From NCBI GenBank assembly GCA_015494815.1, contig WGAK01000002.1:1-19087 (forward strand): a DNA stretch of 19,087 bases, in the 5' to 3' direction. This DNA is from Anaerolineales bacterium (GTDB taxonomy: Bacteria > Chloroflexota > Anaerolineae > Anaerolineales > DRMV01). The notes beneath the pieces are model-generated. The model saw only the letters and a list, made by a program, of their open reading frames with translations. It did no database searches and was not told the origin of the DNA. Position numbers and translations under genes: made by a program. How positions within the stretch are numbered: position 1 is the stretch's first letter; each line of letters opens with the position of its first letter. Positions 6,480 through 14,596 of the stretch are shown one piece after another.

Positions 6480-8555
6480 TCACGCCAGCGCGGCCCGACG
6501 CAGGCCTTGCGCGTTGAGGGCCACGATGATGGTGCTCAGGGACATGAGCAGCGCGCCCACCGCGGGCGAGAGTTCCACGCCCCAGGGCGCCAGCACGCCC
6601 GCGGCCAGGGGCAGGGCCACGATGTTGTAGCCCGCGGCCCACAGCAGGTTTTGCACCATCTTGCGATAACTGGCCCGGCTCAGCGCGATGACCTTGACCA
6701 CATCCAGGGGGTTGCTGCGCACCAGGATGATGCCCGCGGATTCCACCGCGACATCGGTGCCGCTGCCGATGGCAATGCCCACATCCGCGCGGGCCAGGGC
6801 CGGCGCGTCGTTGACGCCGTCGCCCACCATGGCCACCCGGTGTCCCTGGGCCTGCAAATCGGCCACGATGCGGTCCTTGTGTTCGGGCAGCACCTCGGCG
6901 AACACCGCGTCGATGCCCAACTCTTGCGCCACGGCCTCGGCCGCGGCCCGGCTGTCCCCCGTGACCATGGCGACCTGCAAGCCCAGGTCGTGCAGCCGCT
7001 GCACGGCCGCGTAACTCTCGGGCCGAATGACATCCGCGATGGCCAGCGCGGCCCGCACCCGGTCGTCCTGCACGAGAAAGACCACCGATTGTCCGCGGGC
7101 CCCGGCTTGTTCCGCAAATGCGGCCAGACGGGGTGGCAGGGTGCGCTCCAGCAGGTTCAGCAGGCGCGGCCCGCCCACATAGACCTCGTGCTCGCGATAG
7201 CGAGCGAACACCCCGCGGCCGGGCAGGGCCCGAAAATCCGTCACCGGCAACCGGGGCAGCCGCCGCGCTTCGGCCGCGGCCCGCACCGCCTGGGCAATGA
7301 GGTGCTCGGAGTCCCCCTCGACCGCGGCGGCCAGGGCTAAGGCTTCGTCCTCGTCGTCTTGCGGGTCGGCCAGGGCTATGGCCACCACGCCGAACGTGCC
7401 CTGGGTCAGGGTGCCGGTCTTGTCGAAGAGCACCACATCCACCTCGCGCGCGGCTTCCAGGGCCAGGCGGTCGCGGATGAGGATGCCGTGCCGGGCGGCC
7501 AGCGCGGTGGTGATGGCCACCACCAGAGGCACGGCCAGCCCCAGCGCGTGGGGGCAGGCGATGACCAGCACGGTGACCACCCGCTTCAATACGGCCACGT
7601 TCCAGCCCACGGCCACGCCCCACAGCACCGCGGTTAGAGCCGCGGTGCCCAGCGCGATGTAAAACAGCCAGCTCGCGGCCTTGTCGGCCAGCACCTGGGT
7701 GCGCGACTTGGACTGCTGGGCCTGGGCCACCAGGCGCATGATGCCGGCCAGCGCGGTTTCGTCGCCCACGGCCTGCACCCGCACCCGCAGGCTGCCGTCC
7801 AGGTTGATGGTGCCCGCGATGACCGGGTCGCCGGGCCCCTTGGGCACGGGCCGGGCTTCGCCGGTGAGCATGGCTTCGTTGACATGGGCCTGCCCGGCCA
7901 GCACTTCGCCGTCCGCAGGGATGGACGCGCCCGGCCGGATCAGCACCACATCCCCCACCTGCAGGGCCGTGACCGGCACGATTTCGCTGCTGCCGTCGGC
8001 GCGCACCCGTTCGGCCTGGTCGGGCATCAAGCGGGCCAGTTCGTCCAACGCGCCCGAGGCCTGGCGTACGCTGCGCATTTCCAGCCAGTGGCCCAGCAGC
8101 ATGATGTCAATCAGGGTCACCAGTTCCCAGAAGAAACTCTCGCCCAGGCCGGTGAAGAACGCGGCCACGCTGTAGACCAGGGCCACGCTGATGGCCAGGG
8201 AAATCAGGCTCATCATGCCCGGCCGCCGGGCCCGCAGTTCGGGCACGGCCATGCGCAGGAAGGGCACGCCGCCGTAGGCGAAGACCGCCACGCCGAAGAG
8301 CAGCGGCACCCACGCGCTACCCGCAAACGGCGGGGCGCGGAAGCCCAGCCAGCGCTGCAGGGCCGGGCTGTAGAGCAGCACCGGCACGCTGAGGACCAGA
8401 CTCACCCAAAAGCGACGCCGGAACAGCGCCTCGTGGCCTGTGTGGTCCGTGCCGTGGCCCTGGTGCCCGTCGTGGTCGGGGGCCTGCTCGTGGCGCGCGT
8501 GGCCCGCGTGGTCGTGGGCCGGGGCGTTCGTGGATGGATGGACATGGGTTGTCAT
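6480..8555 (-). CDS. copB: CopB-type copper-transporting P1B-3 ATPase
   Basis: The 691-residue protein is a full P1B ATPase. Residues 4-41 form a His-rich tail with 11 His in place of the Cys-type metal domain of CopA. Core motifs are TGE (231-233, actuator), CPH (334-336, ion-binding helix), DKTGT (378-382, phosphorylated D378), TGD (532-534) and GDGVND (578-583). CPH together with MSLST-x5-NA at 671-682 in the last helix is the CopB (P1B-3) signature, associated with Cu(II)/Cu(I) export. The nucleotide-binding SEHP motif reads SEHL (416-419): the essential His is kept and the Pro lost. The start at 8555 follows GGAGGG. The open frame extends upstream to 8639, but without a ribosome binding site. 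It is divergent from the GT87 gene and upstream of the oxidase gene. Silver or another soft metal is possible. Confidence 0.92.
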   Translation of the reverse strand: MTTHVHPSTNAPAHDHAGHARHEQAPDHDGHQGHGTDHTGHEALFRRRFWVSLVLSVPVLLYSPALQRWLGFRAPPFAGSAWVPLLFGVAVFAYGGVPFLRMAVPELRARRPGMMSLISLAISVALVYSVAAFFTGLGESFFWELVTLIDIMLLGHWLEMRSVRQASGALDELARLMPDQAERVRADGSSEIVPVTALQVGDVVLIRPGASIPADGEVLAGQAHVNEAMLTGEARPVPKGPGDPVIAGTINLDGSLRVRVQAVGDETALAGIMRLVAQAQQSKSRTQVLADKAASWLFYIALGTAALTAVLWGVAVGWNVAVLKRVVTVLVIACPHALGLAVPLVVAITTALAARHGILIRDRLALEAAREVDVVLFDKTGTLTQGTFGVVAIALADPQDDEDEALALAAAVEGDSEHLIAQAVRAAAEARRLPRLPVTDFRALPGRGVFARYREHEVYVGGPRLLNLLERTLPPRLAAFAEQAGARGQSVVFLVQDDRVRAALAIADVIRPESYAAVQRLHDLGLQVAMVTGDSRAAAEAVAQELGIDAVFAEVLPEHKDRIVADLQAQGHRVAMVGDGVNDAPALARADVGIAIGSGTDVAVESAGIILVRSNPLDVVKVIALSRASYRKMVQNLLWAAGYNIVALPLAAGVLAPWGVELSPAVGALLMSLSTIIVALNAQGLRRAALA

Positions 8556-8587
8556 GGTGACCCTCCGGTCGTGGGGATGGTACAGGC

Positions 8588-8593
8588 ATTGTA
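8588..8593 (-). promoter_or_regulatory. Candidate -10 element for copB
   Basis: TACAAT on the minus strand lies about 33 bases before the copB start. A weak -35-like TTTCGC sits 17 bases further upstream, so activation by a regulator may be needed. The palindrome at 8638-8655 would be centred near -65. Confidence 0.35.
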
Positions 8594-8637
8594 AGGGCCC
8601 GCGGTGGCGGGCGAAAGGGCCATCGTGCGGCTGACGC

Positions 8638-8655
8638 ATAGGCCAAATGGCCTAT
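8638..8655. promoter_or_regulatory. Perfect 7-4-7 palindrome, candidate operator between copB and the GT87 gene
   Basis: ATAGGCC-AAAT-GGCCTAT is a perfect inverted repeat in the copB / GT87 divergent intergenic region. It shares 14 of 18 positions with 15022-15039 on the opposite strand. No known regulator family is recognised from its sequence. Confidence 0.5.
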
Positions 8656-8678
8656 CGCCGCGGCGTCCTGGATGTCCG

Positions 8679-8687
8679 TGATACACT
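8679..8687 (+). promoter_or_regulatory. Candidate extended -10 promoter for the GT87 gene
   Basis: TGATACACT fits TG-n-TACACT, two mismatches from consensus. A transcript would begin near 8694, which argues against the ATG at 8694 and for the GTG start at 8721. Confidence 0.45.
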
Positions 8688-8720
8688 CGGAGCATGTGTC
8701 GTATGCAGGAGGTGTTTGGT

Positions 8721-9974
8721 GTGTTCGGACGCTCGTTCGTGCGCGTGGGACGGGCCTGCGCCCGGCTGATGACGCCCCCGCGTTCCTGGGGCCGTTGGGG
8801 CGTGGTCTGGTGGGGGCTGGTCGGAGGGCTGGTCATCGGCCAATGGCTTACCCTGGCGTGGGGCCTGGCGCTGACCTTCCCCCGCCACACGATGGATTTC
8901 GCGCAGCACTACTATCTCGGTGCCTGGCGCAACCTGGGCGGCGCGTTCACCGACCCTGCCTGGGCATTGCGTTGGGTGGCAGTATGGCCCAACAGGTTGG
9001 AGACGATGATGCCCTATCTGCCTTATCAGCCCTTGCTGCTGCCCTGGATGCAGGGGCTGGCCCGGCTGCCTTATGCCTGGGCGTTGCTGGTGTGGTGGGC
9101 CGGCGCGCTGGGATTGTGGTGGTGGGCAGCCCGCGACGTGGCCCGGGTCGGCGGGTGGGCCGTGGGATGCGTGCGCCTCGCGTTGTTCCTGGCCCCGCCT
9201 TTGGCCTACACCCTGTATTTGGGCAATGTGGACGCGTATCTCGCGGCTCTGACGGTGCTGGCCACGGTCGGGCTGTTGCACGCGCATCCCGTGCTGAGCG
9301 GGTATGTGTGGGGCTGGGTGGTCGCGTTCAAGCCATTTCTGGTATTCGGGGCTTGGCCAGCCTGGCGGCGTCGCCCGTGGGCCTTTGGCGTGGGGGGATT
9401 GTTGGGCGCGGGCAGCGCGCTGGGGGTGGCCTGGGCCGCGGTAGGCCGCGAGGGCCTGGCGTTCCTGGTTCGCCACCTGCCCGCCTACCAACAAGCCTTG
9501 CAGCAGCATCTGGCCTTTTTCAACGGCTCTCTGTTGGGATGGTGGACGGCCTGGTTGGCGGTGGCCCGCCAGGCGGGGTGGCCCTTGACGCCTGGCGCGG
9601 GGCTGGCGCGGGGGCTGGTCCTGGTTACGGGCATGGTGCTGCTGGGGTTCACGCTGCGAGCCCGCCCGCGTGGCCTGGACGAACCCCTCGGCCTGTGGTT
9701 GGAAACGGGGCTGGGGCTGAGCCTGGCGCTCTTGCTGGCGCCCATAGCCTGGCCCCAATATCGGGTGTATGTGTTGGCCCCGGCGTTGATTCTGACCGGA
9801 TGGCTCGCAGGTCGCTCGTCACGGCTGGCCCACGCCTGGTATGGGTTTTTGCCCTTCTATCTGGTCGGTTTCCTCTGGCCGCTGGAGGGTTGGCTCCCGG
9901 CGTTGTATTTGGGCAGCGTGCACGTGGGGCTGTGGGGTTTTTTCTGGGCCGCGCTGCGGTCCGGCGCATCGTGA
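8721..9974 (+). CDS. GT87 family polyprenyl-phosphate-dependent membrane glycosyltransferase
   Basis: The 417-residue product has about ten membrane helices and the pattern of GT87 (formerly DUF2029) GT-C enzymes, which transfer mannose or similar sugars from polyprenyl phosphate outside the membrane. Seen are a conserved acidic residue after the first helix (D59 in MDFAQHYYLGA), PYQPLLLP (101-108), GNVDAYLAAL (168-177), FKPFLVFG with K204-P205, and APIAWPQYRVY near the C-terminus. I chose GTG at 8721 because AGGAGGT at 8707-8713 lies 7 bases upstream. ATGs at 8694 and 8703 have no such site and coincide with the predicted transcription start. It is a single-gene unit, divergent from copB and convergent with the rhodanese gene. 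A link to copper handling is not evident. Confidence 0.82.
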   Translation: MFGRSFVRVGRACARLMTPPRSWGRWGVVWWGLVGGLVIGQWLTLAWGLALTFPRHTMDFAQHYYLGAWRNLGGAFTDPAWALRWVAVWPNRLETMMPYLPYQPLLLPWMQGLARLPYAWALLVWWAGALGLWWWAARDVARVGGWAVGCVRLALFLAPPLAYTLYLGNVDAYLAALTVLATVGLLHAHPVLSGYVWGWVVAFKPFLVFGAWPAWRRRPWAFGVGGLLGAGSALGVAWAAVGREGLAFLVRHLPAYQQALQQHLAFFNGSLLGWWTAWLAVARQAGWPLTPGAGLARGLVLVTGMVLLGFTLRARPRGLDEPLGLWLETGLGLSLALLLAPIAWPQYRVYVLAPALILTGWLAGRSSRLAHAWYGFLPFYLVGFLWPLEGWLPALYLGSVHVGLWGFFWAALRSGAS

Positions 9975-9989
9975 CCGGGGGACGAAACA

Positions 9990-10020
9990 CGCGGCCTGGG
10001 TAGCGCATACCCAGGCCGCG
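9990..10020. terminator. 13-bp-stem bidirectional terminator between the GT87 and rhodanese genes
   Basis: CGCGGCCTGGGTA (9990-10002) and TACCCAGGCCGCG (10008-10020) pair perfectly around a 5-base loop, between two convergent genes. There is no T-run. Confidence 0.65.
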
Positions 10021-10045
10021 GTCCAAAGGGGTGAGGCAGGCAGAC

Positions 10046-10711
10046 TTACGGATTCATGTCCAGCGGGAGCCCTGCGGCTTGCCAGGCGTTGAACCCGCCC
10101 TGCAGGTTGTACACCCGCGTGTAGCCCATTTGCACCAGCGTTTGCGCGGCCGCGGTGCTCATAGCCCCGCTGCGGCAATAGACCACGATGGGCGTGTCTT
10201 TGTCCGCGGGCAGTTGCCCGGCCTGGGCCGCGATGCGGTTGTAGGGGATGGACAGGTCGGTGCCGGGGATGTTCCCCGCGAAGGGGATGTGCACATTGAC
10301 GAGCAGGAAGTCTTTTTGGGCCAGCATGGCCTGCAAATCGTCCACGCTGATGTCCCGATACACGCCGCCGGGCGCGGTGACGGGCTGCCCCCACATCATG
10401 GCTTCGTCGTCCATCATGCGCTCGTCGTCGCCCATCATGTCCCCGTCGTCGTCCATCCAGGCGCCGGAGTCGCCCATGCCCGCGCCGGGGGCGGCGCCCA
10501 TGCCGGCGCCCATGCCCATGCTGTTGCTCGCGCCCTGGCCCATGCCTTGGCCCATCCCGGTGGCCGCACCCTGGCCCGGCCCCATGCCCATGCCGGGGCC
10601 TTGGGGGCCGCTCGGGGCCTGGGCCGTGGGCGCGGCCGCGGGCGCCGCACAGGCGGCCAGCACCCCGGCGAGCACGACGAAGACGGTGAGCAGCAAGGTG
10701 AAGCGCGTCAT
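10046..10711 (-). CDS. Lipoprotein with Met/Gly-rich and Met/Asp-rich segments and a rhodanese domain
   Basis: The 221-residue product starts with a lipoprotein signal ending LAAC, C21 being the lipidation site. A Gly/Met/Ala-rich segment follows (about 39-79, ten Met), then an Asp/Met-rich segment (80-107) with paired Met residues, then a single rhodanese domain (about 115-221). Its active loop is C179-RSGAMS, so the sulfur-carrying Cys is present. The rest of the fold is recognisable from ISVDDLQAML to GGFNAWQAAGLPL. It should sit outside the membrane, able to carry persulfide and perhaps to bind copper through Met clusters; the metal role is inference. The start overlaps the stop of the DUF302 gene in an ATGA (10708-10711), with GGAGGTGA upstream, so translation is coupled. 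It is the last gene of the seven-gene operon. Confidence 0.85.
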   Translation of the reverse strand: MTRFTLLLTVFVVLAGVLAACAAPAAAPTAQAPSGPQGPGMGMGPGQGAATGMGQGMGQGASNSMGMGAGMGAAPGAGMGDSGAWMDDDGDMMGDDERMMDDEAMMWGQPVTAPGGVYRDISVDDLQAMLAQKDFLLVNVHIPFAGNIPGTDLSIPYNRIAAQAGQLPADKDTPIVVYCRSGAMSTAAAQTLVQMGYTRVYNLQGGFNAWQAAGLPLDMNP

Positions 10712-11121
10712 GCCGTCACCTCCGCGGGCTGGGCCAGGGCTTGCGCGACCCGCGTCAGCCGCAGATGGGCCTCGTCGGCCACGGCGCGCACCGCGGGGTT
10801 GTCCAGCAAGCGCTCCAGCAGGCTCTGCGGCGTGGGGATGGTCACCAGGGTGCCCTGGGCGGTGCGCTCCAGCACGATGTTGCAGGGCAAGAGCAACCCG
10901 ACGCGGGCTTCGGCTTGCAGCGCGCGGTGGGCCAGCGCGGGGTTGCACGCGCCCAAGATGCGGTAGCCGCGGAAGTCCACGCCCAACTTGTCGGCCAAGG
11001 TGCGTTGCACATCCACGAAGGTGAGCACGCCAAAGCCCTGGGCCTGCAGCGCGGCTTCCACCTGGGCCTGGGCGGCGTCCAGGTCGGCGGGAAGGGTCAA
11101 ACGAGCGAGAATGTCGGTCAT
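10708..11121 (-). CDS. DUF302 domain protein
   Basis: The 137-residue protein is a single DUF302 domain, a small alpha/beta fold common beside thiol, sulfur and metal genes; its chemistry is not established. Family marks are GFGVLTFVDVQRTLADKLGVDFR (about 29-51, given here as a span with small changes from consensus), ILGACNP with C59, and LLLPCN with C80. The two Cys could form a disulfide or a metal site. No signal peptide is visible, so it is probably cytosolic. The start at 11121 has AGGAG 7 bases upstream, but that site lies in the 3' arm of a possible hairpin. It sits 55 bases after the histidine kinase gene and overlaps the rhodanese gene by four bases. Confidence 0.88.
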   Translation of the reverse strand: MTDILARLTLPADLDAAQAQVEAALQAQGFGVLTFVDVQRTLADKLGVDFRGYRILGACNPALAHRALQAEARVGLLLPCNIVLERTAQGTLVTIPTPQSLLERLLDNPAVRAVADEAHLRLTRVAQALAQPAEVTA

Positions 11122-11130
11122 GGGGATACT

Positions 11131-11181
11131 CCTGAGGGAGGTCTGCGGCCGACCGGGGCCGACCGCGAGCGTGCCCTCAGG
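11131..11181 (-). promoter_or_regulatory. Inverted repeat that could mask the DUF302 ribosome binding site
   Basis: CCTGAGGG and CCCTCAGG (11174-11181 and 11131-11138) are exact reverse complements enclosing 35 bases. On the minus-strand transcript the first arm overlaps the kinase stop codon and the second overlaps the AGGAG of the DUF302 gene (11133-11129). The loop contains a direct repeat of GGCCGACCG (+ strand). Confidence 0.4.
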
Positions 11182-12958
11182 ATATCGGGGATGAGGCCTG
11201 CGGGCCAGCGGTATTTGGCGGATGCGCGGGTAGGCCGTTCGGCGGGGGTGTGTCCAGGGGGAGCACCAGTTCCACGCGGGTGCCCTGGCCGGGTTCGGCG
11301 TGCAGGCTCAACCGCGCGGCGATGAGGTCGGCGCGCTCGTACATGCCCAGCAGGCCATAATGCCCCTGGGCCGCGAAGGCCGCGGGGCTTTCGGGCACTT
11401 CGAAGCCCCGGCCGTTGTCTTGAATTTCCAGTTTGACCTGCCGCGGGCCGAAACGCAGACGCACCTGGGCCCAGGTCGCGTCGGCGTGACGCACGATGTT
11501 GCGCAAGGCCTCCTGCGCGATGCGATACAGGGCCAGTTCGTGCGCGGGCTCCAACCGACGCGGCTGGCCCTGCACCAGCACTTCCACCTGCAAATCGGGG
11601 TTTTGGGACTGCATCTCTTGGGCCAGGGTTTCCAGCGCGGGCACCAACCCCAGGTCCTCCAGATAAAGGGGCCGCAAGTCGTGGGTCATGCGGCGCAGTT
11701 CGCGCATGGCGCGCTGGGCCAGGCGTTGCAACTCCGCGAGCGCGGTTTGGGCCGGCGCGTCCGCGGGCAGGCTACGGCGCACCAGTTGCAGCCGCTGCTG
11801 CAGGGCGATGAGGTCTTGCACGGTCTCGTCGTGCAGTTCGCGGGCCAGGCGGCGGCGCTCTTCTTCCTGGGCCTGGGTGATGGCGCCGATGTAACTGTGC
11901 AGGGCCTCGTGCGCGCGCTGCAGGCGGTGGGCCATGTGCCGCAGCGCCCGTTGCAGGCGTTGGATTTCCTCGATGCCGCCCACGGGCGTGTCTAAGGCGG
12001 CGTAATCACCCCAGGCCAGGGCCTGCGCCTGGGCCTCCAGGCGCTGCAGCGGCTCGACCACCTGCCGCGCGCCAAACCACAACGCGGTCAGGGCCAGCAG
12101 CAGCACGGGCACCAGCAGCAGCGGGGCCAGTTGGGTGGTGTGCAGCCAGGGACTGGCGACCTCGGCCCAGGTTTCTTCCAATACCAGCGCCCAGCCCACC
12201 GGTCGCACCGCGCTGTAGGCCACCACATGCTCGCCGTCGGGCGTGTGCAGGTAACGCACCCCCTGGCGTCCGCGCCAGGCCTCTTCGGCTGCGGGGTGGT
12301 AGGTGGTGTCCTGGCTGGGGGGCTGCGCGAACAGCCGGTGGCCCTGCGCGTCGAGCAGCACCAGCCGGGCCGTGGCCGTTTCGGGGAAGGCGTCGCGCAG
12401 GGTGGCCTGGGCCAACGCCGCAGGGTCGAATCCGGCCATCACCCAGCCCTGCCCTGCGGCGCGGGGGGCCACGACCAGGGTGACGCGCGGGTCCTCCTGG
12501 CCGGGCACCGCCACAAAGGTAGGGCCCGCGGCCTGCCACACCGCGGGCGGCAGGTCGTCCAGGGCGGCCAGCCACGCGGGCGGGGGCTGCGTCGTGGCTT
12601 GAGGCGTGCGGTCGGGCCCCAGCAGCGCGAGCCCCGCATCCATGTCCGATTGCCACACCTGGGCCACAGTCAGGGCGCGGCTGGGCTCCAGGCCCTGGTC
12701 CAGCAGCCGGGCCAGGGCCTGGACCGCGGTGGCCCGCTGTTCCAGTTGCTCCTCCAGCGCGCGGGCCAGCGAGACCACCGCGCGGCGGTCCCGTTCGCCC
12801 ACCAGGTCGCGCATGGCCTGCTGATGCAGGTACGCCGCGCCCAAGGCCACCGCGATGAGCAGGCCGGTCAGAGGCAGCACCACGGTGACGAACAGTTGGA
12901 CCGTAAGCCCGCGCCAGCGCACGCCCGGCAAGGGCAGCGTGGCCCGCTCAGGGCTCAT
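11177..12958 (-). CDS. NarL-partner sensor histidine kinase with extracytoplasmic sensing domain
   Basis: The 593-residue kinase has a helix at about 19-43 and an extracytoplasmic domain (about 44-276) of probable double-Cache/PAS type. A second helix (277-297), a HAMP-like segment (298-350) and a HisKA_3 dimerisation domain with phosphorylated H376 in LARELHDETVQDL follow. The ATPase domain has N487 in EALRNIVRHA, DNGRGF (514-519) and GLLGMYER (535-542). The C-terminal tail of about 25 residues is Pro-rich and disordered. The entire protein contains no cysteine and the sensing domain has few Met or His, so direct copper binding is not evident. The start at 12958 overlaps the response regulator stop in an ATGA, proving tight pairing. 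Confidence 0.93.
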   Translation of the reverse strand: MSPERATLPLPGVRWRGLTVQLFVTVVLPLTGLLIAVALGAAYLHQQAMRDLVGERDRRAVVSLARALEEQLEQRATAVQALARLLDQGLEPSRALTVAQVWQSDMDAGLALLGPDRTPQATTQPPPAWLAALDDLPPAVWQAAGPTFVAVPGQEDPRVTLVVAPRAAGQGWVMAGFDPAALAQATLRDAFPETATARLVLLDAQGHRLFAQPPSQDTTYHPAAEEAWRGRQGVRYLHTPDGEHVVAYSAVRPVGWALVLEETWAEVASPWLHTTQLAPLLLVPVLLLALTALWFGARQVVEPLQRLEAQAQALAWGDYAALDTPVGGIEEIQRLQRALRHMAHRLQRAHEALHSYIGAITQAQEEERRRLARELHDETVQDLIALQQRLQLVRRSLPADAPAQTALAELQRLAQRAMRELRRMTHDLRPLYLEDLGLVPALETLAQEMQSQNPDLQVEVLVQGQPRRLEPAHELALYRIAQEALRNIVRHADATWAQVRLRFGPRQVKLEIQDNGRGFEVPESPAAFAAQGHYGLLGMYERADLIAARLSLHAEPGQGTRVELVLPLDTPPPNGLPAHPPNTAGPQASSPIS

Positions 12959-13614
12959 GCCTCAATCTCCAGCCAGCCCAGCGAAACCGCGCGCATCACG
13001 GCTTCGGTGCGGCTGCGGGCCTGAAGTTTCTCGAAGATGTGGGCCAGGTGGCCTTGCACCGTGCGGTCGCTGATGTGCAACTGCGCGGCAATGGCCTTGT
13101 TGGTATAGCCCTTGGCCACCAAAGCCAGCACTTCCAACTCGCGTGCAGTCAAGGGGCGCACCTCGGGGTGCCGGGCCTCCGCGGTGATGCGGTGCAACAA
13201 CTTGCGGGTGATGGCCGGGTCCAGCGCGGACTTGCCTTGCATCACATCCCGCACGGCCTGGATGAGTTCCTCGGGGGTGGCGGTTTTGAGTACATAGCCG
13301 TTGGCCCCGGCCTGCAGCGCGGCCATCACATAGGGGTCGTCGTCGTAGGCGGTCAAGATGAGCACGCCCATGGTGGGGTACCGCTCCCGAATGCGGCGCG
13401 TGACCTCGATGCCGCTGGCGCGGGGCATCTGGATGTCGAGCACGACCACATCGGGTTGGGTGTTGGCGATTTTGGCCCAGGCTTCCAGGCCGTCGGAGGC
13501 CTCGGCCACGATGCGAATGTCGGGGGCCTGCTCCAGAAACTGGCGGATGCCGGCCCGCACCACCGAATGGTCGTCGGCCAACACGATGCGAATGGGCCGG
13601 GTGGGTGAAGACAT
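12955..13614 (-). CDS. NarL/FixJ family response regulator
   Basis: The 219-residue regulator has a receiver domain (about 6-125) with acidic pair D14-D15, phosphorylated D60 in VVLDIQMP, switch T88 and K110. A LuxR-type helix-turn-helix follows (about 153-215) with LTARELEVLALVAKG, NKAIAAQL and the recognition helix around SDRTVQGHLAHIF. It is the cognate partner of the kinase, whose gene overlaps its stop. The start at 13614 follows AAGGAG with 7 bases between; the long open frame upstream is antiframe to the DUF2085 gene. It may control its own operon and the divergent gene pair; candidate sites are the palindromic elements at 15022-15039 and 8638-8655. That link is inference. Confidence 0.95.
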   Translation of the reverse strand: MSSPTRPIRIVLADDHSVVRAGIRQFLEQAPDIRIVAEASDGLEAWAKIANTQPDVVVLDIQMPRASGIEVTRRIRERYPTMGVLILTAYDDDPYVMAALQAGANGYVLKTATPEELIQAVRDVMQGKSALDPAITRKLLHRITAEARHPEVRPLTARELEVLALVAKGYTNKAIAAQLHISDRTVQGHLAHIFEKLQARSRTEAVMRAVSLGWLEIEA

Positions 13615-13625
13615 GCCGGCGCTCC

Positions 13626-14339
13626 TTAGGTCGAGACTTGCCGCGGCATAGACGACGCCGCGGTCGGGCCGGTGGCATCCAGCAAGGGGAACATCCAGCC
13701 GACCAGCGCGATGCCGAAAAGTACGCCGCTGATGAGGCGCATCCACGAGTTGAACGAACCCCAGGCATCGCCTATATAAAAGGTATCCGAGAATCGCCCG
13801 CCCGTCAATGCCACCAGCCAGTCGTTGGTGTAACGGAACCCGGCCGCGATGCCCGCCTGCCAGTCGCTGACGAGGTGCGTGGTGCCGTCCACGGCCAGGG
13901 GCAGGATGAGCAGACCCACGGCCCACAAAGGCAGCGGGCGCAGGCGGCGGCGCAGCGGCCACCACAGCCAGGCCGCCAGCAGCACGCTGGTGTACATGCT
14001 CACCATGCGGTCCGACCAGGCCACCTTCCAGCCCATCGCCGGCGTGCCGATGAATTGCCGCAGCACCAAGGGGTTGGTCGTGGGCCGAAACGCGGCCTGA
14101 ATCTCGGCCAGCGAGTAACTCCACTTGGGGCCGAACAAGAAGTACGAGCGTTGGGGCAGTTGATGACACACGAACGCGTAGGCGGTGTAAATCCAGCGTG
14201 CGGGCGTCTCCCAGCCCCAGGCCATGAAGACGGGGGCCAGCCAGGGCAGCAGCACATACAGGCCATAGACCAGGCTGAAGCCCAACATCCAGCGCGCGGA
14301 GAGGCCCGTGCCGCGGGCCGGGGGAGAAGAAGCGGTCAT
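13626..14339 (-). CDS. DUF2085 family membrane protein
   Basis: The 237-residue protein has about five membrane helices. Near residue 57 the family motif VCHQLPQRSYFLFG is present, followed by a loop and GWKVAWSDRMVSMY, and later DGTTHLVSDW and GDAWGSFNSWMR. In many DUF2085 proteins the region after the first motif contains a C-x-R-C pair; here it reads WSDRMVSMY and only the single Cys of VCHQLP remains. The function of the family is unknown. The start overlaps the stop of the YHS gene in an ATGA (14336-14339) and the response regulator gene follows 11 bases after the stop, so it is embedded in the operon. Confidence 0.85.
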   Translation of the reverse strand: MTASSPPARGTGLSARWMLGFSLVYGLYVLLPWLAPVFMAWGWETPARWIYTAYAFVCHQLPQRSYFLFGPKWSYSLAEIQAAFRPTTNPLVLRQFIGTPAMGWKVAWSDRMVSMYTSVLLAAWLWWPLRRRLRPLPLWAVGLLILPLAVDGTTHLVSDWQAGIAAGFRYTNDWLVALTGGRFSDTFYIGDAWGSFNSWMRLISGVLFGIALVGWMFPLLDATGPTAASSMPRQVST

Positions 14340-14584
14340 GGCGATGCCTCCGGGCCTGGGGGATGGGACGCGGGCGGCCGGCGCGGGCCGCAGTCGAAGG
14401 GACAATCGTCGTTCGGGCGCGCGGCATCCCACGCCTCGGCCGGTGGGATGTAGCGTTCGGGGGCGGCCCGAAAGGCGGCCTGACACGCCAGTGAACAGAA
14501 GAAGAATCGCCGGCCGTTGTAGTGGGCCTCTGCAGGGGCCCACAGCGCGTGTACGGTCATGCCACATACGGGGTCGCGCGGCAT
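14336..14584 (-). CDS. YHS domain small metal-binding protein
   Basis: The 82-residue product is little more than a YHS domain: DPVCGM with C7, then FFFCSLACQAAF with C30 and C34, and APERYI. This domain is found at the ends of heavy-metal ATPases and in small proteins beside copper genes, and is thought to bind metal through its Cys residues. After the domain there is a Pro-rich tail with two further Cys (C61, C65). GGGAGG lies 6 bases before the start at 14584. The downstream DUF2085 gene overlaps by four bases and the Cys/His-rich gene ends 12 bases upstream. Confidence 0.9.
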   Translation of the reverse strand: MPRDPVCGMTVHALWAPAEAHYNGRRFFFCSLACQAAFRAAPERYIPPAEAWDAARPNDDCPFDCGPRRPPASHPPGPEASP

Positions 14585-14596
14585 GGGTTGCCTCCC

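Noticed and set aside
8694..8720. ATG at 8694 as the start of the GT87 gene
   Set aside because: It has no ribosome binding site and coincides with the predicted transcription start. GTG at 8721 has AGGAGGT at ideal distance.
11300..13024. Open frames on the + strand opposite the histidine kinase
   Set aside because: They mirror the kinase gene, have no ribosome binding sites and give His/Gln/Gly-rich proteins typical of shadow frames.
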